Below the pieces are notes generated by a model that was not told where the DNA came from, made no database searches, and saw only the letters and a list, made by a program, of their open reading frames with translations. From contig NC_086365.1 in the NCBI RefSeq assembly GCF_036324505.1, positions 8,451,155-8,515,154 on the forward strand: a stretch of DNA of 64,000 nt, written 5' to 3'. How positions within the stretch are numbered: position 1 is the first letter of the stretch; every line of letters starts with the position of its first letter. Both the position numbers and the translations under genes were made by a program. Of the stretch, positions 39,911 to 64,000 are shown in pieces. The stretch is from Eleginops maclovinus. Its lineage: Eukaryota > Chordata > Actinopteri > Perciformes > Eleginopidae.

Positions 39911-41640
39911 CTATGGGAGTGAGGCCCAAAGGCCGTGCTTAAGACCGAAATCTTTTACAGGACCCGGTAATTATCCAACACGGTTCTGCAGGCATGCTCT
40001 CTTTGATCTGCACGTGGATCAATGGCAGGATCACAGGGTTTTGAGTCGCTACCCCAATGTGTGTGTACACTCTGATTACCTGTTTTGCATTCTTTTAATA
40101 CCTTTTTTTTCCTCATAAACCTCATGGATATGAAGGTTTTAGTGTTCATTTATTCACAACAAACTATACTATTCAGTGTCCTCGTGAGGGAAACCAAATG
40201 AATATCAGATTTCCCCCGTGTAATCTTCCACCACCTCTGCTGCCGTCAGCAGAAACAATTCATGTGTTTCCATACTCTATAATCACCTAAGGTATGTAGA
40301 TAATGTCCTATAGGTAATTCACTGTCTGTCTGGGGACTGCGTGTTCATATACACATGTACTACACTGATATGAGGCGGATATTGGCCTTGTATGGAAGGC
40401 TGTGCTGCAAAAAGGACAAAACTAAATCCTGCAACATCGCTGCCGACTAATGTACTGACAGTGAGCAGGCTTCTTTGTTTAATAAAAAAAAAACAATAAG
40501 GAAAGATAATAAGGAATGGAACAGTTAATAGCAGTCTTCACCCAGCTTTTATGTTCCTTTTTTGTTATGTTGACAGCTCAGAAAGTGCTTTGTGTAAGAG
40601 AAATCAAAGAGATAAAAGGACAAAATGCTATTTATTATGCATCACAATCCAAGTTAACAAAAAGTGTCTGAGTTATAATAATCACAGTAAACCAAGAAAG
40701 AATCCTGGATGAAAAACTGAGTGATTAGCCGTACCATATCACGTCCCCAAAGTTGCAGCTTCAAGAGTCGCTTATAAACAGCCTGTGTTTTCATTGGCCC
40801 TTTCAAACAAAACTTTTCTTTTACTCGATCTTCAATTACTTTTAAAAGCCTGCTTTACAACCGAAAACTCCATGTCAAGTTCAGACTGTATTCCAGCCAT
40901 ACAGTATGATCTCCACTAATTATTTAATTCTATTTATGGCATCCATCTTTGTACACCTTAACTTTTTCAGCAGTACTCTTGCAGCCACAATAGAGCAGAG
41001 CCAGTCCCACTATATAACCTTCCTTCAAGGGACAATCAATACATTTGTTTTATAATCCTCAACTTCAAACTCTTAGGCCTATAGAGTAAACCTCCGTCCT
41101 GCTGAAACACTAAACCGTTTGTCTAGTTTTTCACAGTGATTGGATTAAATGGCTCCCCAATCAATCAATATATATTTGAAATGCATTTAGGGCCAAATAT
41201 ATGTTGATATTATTATGAATTGTGAATGCTACAAAGCAACAGGCCTAAAAATCTACTTCTGCAGACTCAATAAAATATATTTGTTTGGTACAGATTCTCT
41301 TGAAAATGGCATCTTGATCCTTTTTGAATGTATTTTTCATTTATAATAAGGATAAGGATGCAAAAGTTATCAATCCCTACAGTTAGACATCAAAATCAAG
41401 CAGCCCGAATGTTACATACACCTTTGACTTATCCATTTCTACATCATGTTTAGTGCTGCCACATAAATAATGAACAAAGCTACATATAAGCAACGTTTGA
41501 ATTAATGTACAACGTTATAAGGATGTTTTTAAGTTGACAGTATCTTGATTTATAGCCACCACTTGACACTGACTGTCAGGATGCAGGTAATTGTAATGCT
41601 GTCGTCCCACCTTCCTCCTCTTTGGTTCTTCATGTTCCAC
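39911..41640. other. Unassigned AT-rich sequence
   Basis: 1.7 kb of unique sequence with nothing recognised. Confidence 0.55.
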
Positions 41641-41715
41641 CCAAGCACCTGTCAATCATCGTGATGAGCTGTCAACCTCTGAGAGCCTTAACGAGTATCT
41701 GTCAGGGCCAACGAA
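41641..41715. promoter_or_regulatory. Repeated TGTCA motifs
   Basis: CCTGTCAATCATC, GCTGTCAACC and TCTGTCAGGG fall within 60 bp; TGTCA is the core for MEIS/TGIF-type TALE homeoproteins. Another CTGTCAGG lies at about 41572. A suggestive cluster only. Confidence 0.25.
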
Positions 41716-41766
41716 AAGTAGGGAAGAAAGGCATTTTAGCGGAAAAAAAAACCCAGAAACATATAT

Positions 41767-41820
41767 ACAGTATATATATATATATACTGTTAGTGTCATA
41801 TATATATATGACACTAACAG
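41767..41820. repeat. Two overlapping perfect palindromes
   Basis: A 24-bp palindrome, ACAGTATATATA and its mirror (41767-41790), overlaps by four bases a 34-bp perfect palindrome beginning CTGTTAGTGTCATATA and ending TATATGACACTAACAG (41787-41820). Both could extrude as cruciforms or fold in RNA. No open frame or known element explains them. Confidence 0.95.
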
Positions 41821-42240
41821 TCCTAAACCAAGAGAAAAACAATGCATTTATTGTTTTAATTTGAAACGGTTTTAGAATATCAGTGTTAAATATTGGCCTT
41901 TTTGTAAAAACTGGTTAGGGTTAAGGTAAACACACACATACCCCAGGCTCCTATAGTCCACTCCCCGTATCCCCAGGCTGTGGATGGCTGACACGCTGGA
42001 TGCAGATATGTGTTTATTTAAGAACTCGGATGGAGTCAATAGTCTCTTTACGTCGGCCTCCTGATCTGCTGTTTGAGCAAACACAAACCGTCTCCTCTGA
42101 CAGGGGAGATAAGACGAACACAGAGAACACGGAGCACTCCCGATGACTGACTGACATTTCCCAGTGTACTGTACGTGTGGAGAGAGGGAGGGAGGAGAAC
42201 GTGCCTGGAAGAAAGGCAGAAGAAAATGTTCTTTTTCACA

Positions 42241-42870
42241 TCTGAACAGTTACGGCAGAAGATTCCTCTGCTGTGTTCTCCTCCCCCTCAACTCTCTTTC
42301 TTTCTGAAATCTTTCTTCTTGTCTTTCTCCACTCATTGTCCTTATTTAATCTCTACTTCCCTTCCTTTCATTGTCTCCTTTTCATGTCCTTTTTCTCCCC
42401 CCTTTTTTTCCCTCTTGTCCCTTTCATCATGTTTACTACTCCCTTCCTCTTTCTTGCACTTTTGTTCCTTCTTTTTCTTTTTTTGTTACCCTCAATCTCG
42501 CCTTCACTTGTCCATCATTTCCTTCTCACCTCCACTTCTCATCTGATCTAATCTCCTGATTCTGTCCCTATCCTTTCCTCTCCCCTCGTCTCTTTTCTTC
42601 CCTTTCTCTCCACAGTTTTCTCACTGTTCTTTCTGTTTCTCATTTTGCCCTCTTTCACCTCCTCTCATCTTATCTCATCTCCTTTTTCTCGCATCCCTTC
42701 ATCTCCTTTCCTTTCTGCTTGTCGTTTTCATAATTGTTCATTGCAATTAACTTCCCTTTCTTCACTAGCCTCTTACTTTTCTTTTATTGTCTCCCCGACT
42801 CTGTAGTCTCCTTCTCATTTCTCCTTGTTTGCTCTCCTCTCCTCCTCTCCTCTTCATTGAAATGATCGTC
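42241..42870. repeat. Pyrimidine-rich tract, about 630 bp
   Basis: The plus strand is dominated by C and T (about 80-92% in the lines counted between 42301 and 42600), in irregular CTTTC and CTCC words. Overlapping open frames rich in Ser, Leu and Phe are a by-product. Confidence 0.88.
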
Positions 42871-43430
42871 TCTGAGAGCCGTGTTGATGTTGCGGCTTAT
42901 ATAAACTCCTCTGCGAGTGGATGAGCTCAGTGCAGCCAGGCGGTTAGAACAGACTATCCGACACATTGCGCTTAACATGCACCAAATGAAATAAACATCA
43001 TCTCCGCTTGTGACGCCGCAGCCAATTGGCACATGCTGGAAAACCCACCCCCCCCAACCCAATACATCGTTCTGGCGTCTGGGACTCTACAGCATCCCTG
43101 TGTAAACATCATTTACGTGGTATACAACCGTGCTGGGGTCAGAATCAGATACGGAACCTTTACCTCATTAAAAAAGTCACCAGAGAGAAGTAAGTGACAG
43201 AAAAGTCGCGGCTGTTCTCGGCGAGCTTGTTATGTCTAAGTGCGACATGGCTGATTGGTGTTTAGTCCTGAGAAGGCGGCAAAGGGCAGCAGCAACCTCC
43301 AGCATGCACCTCCATAATTGCCATGAAAATGCGTACGCATGTGTTGTACCCGGAGGTTTTTTGTCCTCTACCAAAATTAACTCAATTAGGTTTAGTTCTG
43401 AAAATTACACCAGAAGATGTTTTCTTTTCC
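42871..43430. other. Unassigned sequence
   Basis: Unique sequence of balanced composition after the pyrimidine tract; a C-run at 43048. Nothing recognised. Confidence 0.45.
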
Positions 43431-43620
43431 CGTGTCATAGCCCATCTTAGGAGCTATGGCTAAAAAGAACGGTGTGTCTCATTTGAAAGTGTGGTGGCAG
43501 CGTGGGTTGCTGGAGACTAATTGCCAGCTCATGGCAGCTCCCCACTTGATTCAGCTCTGTATGTCTGGTAATTTCAGCTCGTCATCACTATTCAGGTAAC
43601 AGCGGTCCTCTGCGTCCCTT
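43431..43620. other. Conserved-looking non-coding block
   Basis: GAGACTAATTGCCAGCTCAT and GTAATTTCAGCTCGTCATC words in unique sequence; no coding frame. Confidence 0.25.
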
Positions 43621-43898
43621 TTTTCTCAAGGCCTCCATTTCTTTCTATTTCCTCCTCTAATTTTTTTTTTTTTTCCCAGTGTGACAGCTACCCCAGGAAG
43701 TGTAATTACGGTTCCGTTGCATTTGCTTTCTGTTTGTCAAACAAACCATAGAGAATAGCTGTTTCACACACATTCAGTGGAGCAAATGCATAGCCACACA
43801 CACTGCATGCTGGGACTCGGATAGACTAATCATGGCTCACTCGCTGCTGCTTGATGTGGTGTGTGTTACATGCGTGGGTGGGTGCATGTACCCATTCG

Positions 43899-44879
<981 letters not shown>

Positions 44880-45010
44880 TTCTGTTCTGATTCAACAAGT
44901 TGCTGGGGGTGTTCCTCAGGGATCCTGGGCCATGCTGACTTGACAAAAATGTCTGCTGTAGATATTCTTGGAACACATCCCTGCAACAAAAGCCACATAC
45001 AGTCTTTCTC
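44880..45010 (-). repeat. Possible fragment of an old DNA transposon
   Basis: The minus strand reads SAWPRIPEEHPQQLVES in one frame, and the plus strand carries TTGCTGGGGGTGTTCCTCAG. Both are reminiscent of transposon coding sequence, but the match is short and from memory. It could equally be unique sequence. Confidence 0.2.
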
Positions 45011-46905
<1,895 letters not shown>

Positions 46906-46930
46906 TGTGTGTGTGTTTGTGTGTCTGTGT

Positions 46931-46983
<53 letters not shown>

Positions 46984-47119
46984 TCTGTGTATTTGGTGTA
47001 GCAGGCAGGCAGGCAGGCAGGCAGGCAGATGTCTGACAATATTCTGACGTTCAGTCCTGCTGTCTGCCTCAAGGATAGTCTATACATACACACACGCACA
47101 CACACGCACACACACACAC
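46906..47119. repeat. Microsatellite cluster: imperfect TG, (GCAG)7, imperfect CA
   Basis: An interrupted TG run (46906-46991) is followed by seven GCAG units (47001-47028) and an inverted-orientation CA run with GC interruptions (about 47085-47119). The nearby 239-codon minus-strand frame is composed largely of these repeats and is not a gene. Confidence 0.97.
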
Positions 47120-47203
47120 TGGTGCTTGTTCCCAGTCCCACCAGGCCTAATTGGCCCAGCCTGCTTAGTACAGCACTATTATTCAGCACTTCTGACAATA
47201 GAT

Positions 47204-51439
<4,236 letters not shown>

Positions 51440-51900
51440 ATTCATCATGTCTCTCTAATTCGTCTTAGATATCCGCCATCTCTAACCCTCTCACCCCCTC
51501 CTTCCTCCGATCACCCACCATCCCGCTGCACCACTTAGCTGTGATATTGCCCAGAGTCAACGAATACAAGGCAAGTCATATCGGTCCGTGCAGTGACTTT
51601 TGATACATTTCAACATACATACAGTTCAGGAATGTGCTATCTCTCGGTCTCTCACCTTTTTTTCTTCCACACTCACACTGACTGTATGCTCTGGCCGCTG
51701 TCTGGCCGCTCTCATTGCGAGGCGATAGGTGTGGGCCATTTTTGCGGCTCAATGCTCAGTGCTAAGCTGTTTGCCGCGGTGACTGGCCAGAGGTGTATTG
51801 GGCTAAATTGAACCGGCTGCTGATTAGATGGCTACCTATCGATAAGGCCAGAGTGGAATTTCAGCCTCGGCTTGTGTGTCCCGGAAAGTAGCTGCAGGCT
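51440..51900. other. Conserved-looking non-coding block
   Basis: Contains CAGAGTCAACGAATACAAGG, GCCATTTTTGCGGCTCAATG, GATTAGATGGCTACCTATC and GATAAGGCCAG. Balanced composition, no repeat match. Confidence 0.3.
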
Positions 51901-55472
<3,572 letters not shown>

Positions 55473-55752
55473 CCAGCAGTGGCTCAGTCAGTAGGGGCTT
55501 AGACTGGGTATCGTAGGGTGGCCGGAACAGACTTGAAATATGGAAGGTGGACTGCTACTTGGAGAGGTCCCAGTTCACCTCCTAGGCCCTGCTGTGGTGC
55601 CCTTGAGCAAGGCACCGGACACCTCCAATCCCCCCCTCCCCATTGCTCCCCGGGCGGTGCACGATAGCTGCCCACTGCTCCTAGCACTAGGATGGATTAA
55701 ATGCAGAGGTCAAATTTCACTGTGTGTGTATGTGACAATAAATAGGGTTTCA
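55473..55752 (+). mobile_element. tRNA-derived SINE-like unit
   Basis: The start CAGTGGCTCAGTCAGTAGGG contains a good polymerase III A box (TGGCTCAGTCAGTAGG). Further on are TGCCCTTGAGCAAGGCACCG, GCTCCCCGGGCG, and the tail TTAAATGCAGAGGTCAAATT ending GTGACAATAAATAG. This layout recurs in fish genomes (from memory). The B box region is degraded by what looks like an internal insertion near 55500-55570. Confidence 0.65.
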
Positions 55753-58649
55753 TCCTCCGATTCTATTCTGAACAAAGCTGAATCATTGTCGCTCATAATT
55801 CAGACTCTCATATCTTCCTAATTCATTAATAAACTAAAAAAAAAGAAGAAGATATATATCCAAATATATCTGTTGGTTGACTCATTGTAAGTTTGCTTGA
55901 AGAAGATGTTCACCTTTATAACTTGATGATCAATGAATATGTAATTAGATTTAATACCTTTTAGACTAAATAAATACTTATGATAATCATTGATCAATCA
56001 ACTGACAGAACATGAACTTTGCTTTAAAAAAAGTACATATTTGTGCAGGGATGTTCAAATGTACATCTTTCTTGTTCTTGTTTCCTTCCTCTTCTTTTAG
56101 TCTCAGCTGTCCTACATTTCCCAAGATGCAATCTGGCAATGCAGCACAAACAAGCCAGTTATGTGTTATACAGTACATGTAGGTGTAGACAGCAGCAACA
56201 ACACAGTCAGTGAAAGACCCCCAGACGCTATAGTAGTGTATTCTTAGTGTAGAGTAGGCATCTGTATTATCTGTTACTATGGTTTAAGCCAGTGTGACTG
56301 TTGAATGGCAGTTTTAGGAGTCTCAGAAGAATCATTTAAACCTTGCCTTTTTAAAATAAGATAGTTGTTCATCAGATCTTGACTTACCAAATCAGTCAAG
56401 ATTTGTTAATAACAACAACAAAAAAATCTACCTGTACTAAAATACGTAGTGTCATCTGTTTATTTAAACTTTCCACAATAATAAAGTATAATCAATGACA
56501 AGATGGACCCAGGAATTCAAAATACTTATCTTTATAAATCCTTAAGATAACTATATTTGGTCTGGGTGTCAGAATATCTGAATTGCTTATGACTGAGCCC
56601 GTCAACAAGCTGAGCAGTTGAACTCTGACCTATCAGAAAATGTCAGTACTTGTACTTCCACAATGCAACACTAATTGCTTTGAAACTGTTCTGCAAAGAC
56701 GAGCCATGAACTCGAGTGTTAATCATGGCTGTAGCAGCTAAAAGATCACAAATTCTTTGTTAGTCTGATGAATGAATCTTTTTTTCCCACAGCTCATTGT
56801 TAATGGGCAGGCATGTTAATTGAAAGCTTTCCAATGCTCTTGAACTTATTACCTAGCTTCCTGCTAATGAGCCAAATGATGCCAAATTCCTAAAAGAAAA
56901 CGAAAGCCGTGGAGAAAACAAGCTTTATCTCTGAGGTTGAAGGAAACCGGAGGGAACAAAAAAACTCCCTTACTGCTTTTTCCCTTCTTCACCTTTACTG
57001 AGAAATAACTTTTTCCTTCTTGGTGCCCATATCTGCGCTGTAATGGCAAGTAATTTAAGGGAAATTAACATTTTGACACGCTCCTCAGGGGTTAAGCAAA
57101 GTGAAGAGGAGAGGATAAGAGAAAAGAGAAGGAGGAGGGGGTATTGAAAGGAGACGGAAAAAGAGTATAATTTAGTATTTAATTCAGTATGGTTGAGTCT
57201 TATGTTCAGCGGTTAAGTGTGTCTGAGTTTAACTGTCTTCTGCAGTCTCATTGGCCGAGAACCTCTAAATGTCTAATGGATTTTAAAACCAAGAAGGAGC
57301 GCCAGGACAGATTGTGCCTAGACAAAAGACCTCATCACCAGCAACATTCAGATCAGATCATTAGGAAGTAGATATTCAAGTTTGATTGTGGTCCAGATCT
57401 ACTTAGGAACATCTTGAATAGACTTTTGAGTGTCCCTTATTTGTCATAACAAGCACATGTCATTCTCTACGGCCAAGTGTTGCTTTTATCATGTAGACCT
57501 ACAGTAACAGCCACTCTTTAAGAGTGTAGACCCAATATGCAGATTCCATTATAATGGGCCATAAAGCTGCATCTGATAAAATATTGGAATCTACCATTTC
57601 TATGACCCATTCTGGATATCAGACCACTGAATGACTGCTTAGCTTGTATGCATGTTCAAAACACTATTGGAATTGGTTACACTAGGCAATTTGTTTCACC
57701 ATTATTAACATGGTAGATGCTTGCTCCCTTATCTCTATTTAGTTTTATCATTTTACTTTTGATAAACAACACATAGAGAGTAACACGATGACATCCAACA
57801 ATGGTTCCCAATTGTTTTCCTCGTCTCAGACCACTGGACTATATATGATACCCTGAAAGGGGCTTACTTGTGTTGTTGTTGCCCCTTTAGGGATTCCTCC
57901 ATTTTGCTTTCCAAGTATTACTCTTAAGATACAGTTGGCCACCATTCTGCAATTTCCTGACCCCGTATACCTTCTAAAGTGTCTCCTCTGTCGATGACCT
58001 AATCCTCTTGACACAGTTGATTAAATTAACCATGGTTTCCAAAATGAGTTGATACTTCTTTACCACATTAGAATTTTGAAAATGACTCTCGGCCCTATCT
58101 AAAACATTGCACATCTTTGGGAGTGATTTATGTTGCTGGTCCTTTATCCAAAGGCACCTTTTAATCTGGATATGAGACACTTTGAGATGCCTGGTTTGAT
58201 GGCTGTGCGTTTAATTTCAGTACCTGGAAAGGCTAAGCTGAAAGGCCCATAAGGCCCATTTGAGGGCTCCACTTGTGATCACAGAGCTAGAATTAATTAG
58301 ATCAATTTCTAAATCTACACTTTGGAACAGCCAATGGGAAGTTTTTGTCTTGAATCTAGCTAAGACCCTTTGCTTTGATTTTAGACTTTAGATCAGCCAA
58401 TAGGTTCCTCCTGTTTTTAATCTCGACTTCGAGGCAGTCAATACACATCTATTGTTTAAAATAAACATTTTCCACAGCTGATGGGAACCAACTCTACCTG
58501 AAGACTTCAGGATCACTCAAAAGCAGTATCTTCGCTGAGCTGTCTTTAATTTGAGAAACAAGGCGGTTTAGCTTAACGGTAGTTTTCTCGATGCTTCTTC
58601 TTCACCTTTTACTATTCTTAGATTGTCTTTGTCTCTCGTTTCGTATCCT
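55753..58649. other. Unassigned AT-rich sequence, 2.9 kb
   Basis: No repeats recognised. Two adjoining minus-strand frames at 57826-58180 are open but match nothing I know. Confidence 0.5.
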
Positions 58650-59020
58650 CAGCAGGACCATGTGGATTAGGGCTGAAAGCTAATGAAATGTAATTACCAC
58701 CTTTGTCGATAAGAATCGATTGGCTCGGGCCTCACAGGCCCATTCCCGGAGAAGGTCCCGGTGGGGCCAGTGTTGAAGCTTCAATGGTTACCATAGGGTT
58801 GCCCCCCACCCCCCCCCACCCCTCCACGGCACCCAGGCTTTATTTCCTGTCTGGTTGCCTGGAGCAATATGAGATAGCATTGACAGGGCAGTATGAAGTG
58901 GAGTCAGATCTGTCGGATGGTCCCTCAGCAGGGCCTAGCGAGGGGGAATGAGATTCCTTATCAAATCAGCCGGATTAGAGAAAGGGTGTCACGGAAAATG
59001 TCAATTCCTTCATCAGCTGC
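58650..59020. other. Strong candidate conserved non-coding element
   Basis: AAAGCTAATGAAATGTAATT, AAGAATCGATTGGCTCGGG, TTATTTCCTGTCTGGTTGCC and CCTTATCAAATCAGCCGG are embedded in a GC-balanced, non-repetitive block within a long AT-rich desert. An 82-codon frame crosses it, but a C-run (58801-58826) makes it look non-coding. It is the block I would test first for conservation. Confidence 0.4.

Positions 59021-64000
<4,980 letters not shown>

Noticed and set aside
57826..58180. Two adjoining minus-strand frames with helix-like composition
   Set aside because: They are in different frames, have no family match that I know, and lack retroelement motifs.
58703..58951. 82-codon frame in the candidate conserved block
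   Set aside because: It runs through a C-rich run coding mainly Pro and has no splice-site support; non-coding conservation is more likely.

Overview
The window reads as gene-poor nuclear DNA of a ray-finned (teleost) fish, possibly a percomorph. Four things suggest this: an intact fish-type Tc1/mariner element, very long perfect CA/TG microsatellites, a Rex3-like LINE tail, and SINE-like and MITE-like sequences of kinds I recognise as common in teleost genomes. The family matches are from memory and were not searched. I find no convincing host protein-coding exon, no rRNA or tRNA gene and no CRISPR array. The only complete protein gene is the transposase of the Tc1 element. Almost every other long open frame is either a Cys-Val or Thr-His readthrough of a dinucleotide array or a chance frame.

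Layout. 1-11 kb: unique AT-rich sequence with several patches that look like conserved non-coding elements (about 0.84, 2.0-2.6, 4.0-4.3 and 5.5-6.1 kb), a 285-bp TG array, one small Tc1-derived MITE (6.2 kb), a hAT-like fragment with a 30-bp tandem repeat (7.0-7.35 kb), and a perfect DR1 nuclear-receptor motif (10.25 kb). 11-17 kb: two more copies of the same MITE (12.0 and 16.5 kb) and three degraded dispersed repeats (13.2, 14.4 and 15.75 kb). 17-24 kb: a purine-rich tract, three CA arrays, and the full-length Tc1 element (19,907-21,505) with TA target duplication, about 200-bp inverted repeats and an uninterrupted 340-residue DD34E transposase. 26-32 kb: two inverted copies of one unnamed dispersed repeat. 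One copy carries a nested foldback-type element, and the other preserves the empty site. A SINE-like unit lies between them. 33-38 kb: more TG arrays and a composite hAT element (35,343-36,500) with a perfect 8-bp target duplication, containing a Rex3-like LINE 3' end and another repeat. 38-64 kb: conserved-looking patches (37.9, 38.5, 39.5, 43.4, 51.5 and 58.65 kb), a 54-bp double palindrome (41.8 kb), a 600-bp pyrimidine tract (42.2-42.9 kb), five long TG arrays, a microsatellite cluster at 47 kb, a SINE-like unit at 55.5 kb, and long stretches in which I recognise nothing.

How it fits together. The picture is an intergenic or intronic regulatory landscape, with scattered enhancer-like blocks between layers of old mobile DNA. 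One possibly young transposon sits in it, and dinucleotide expansion is strong: eleven perfect arrays of 70 bp or more total about 1.94 kb, 3% of the window. I did not find a new multi-gene system. The strongest sequence-verified observations are the nested-transposon histories at 27.0/31.4 kb and 35.3-36.5 kb, the intact Tc1 copy, the three-copy MITE family, and the DR1 site. Conserved-element calls rest only on texture (homeodomain-like motifs, mixed composition, no repeat match) and are weak.
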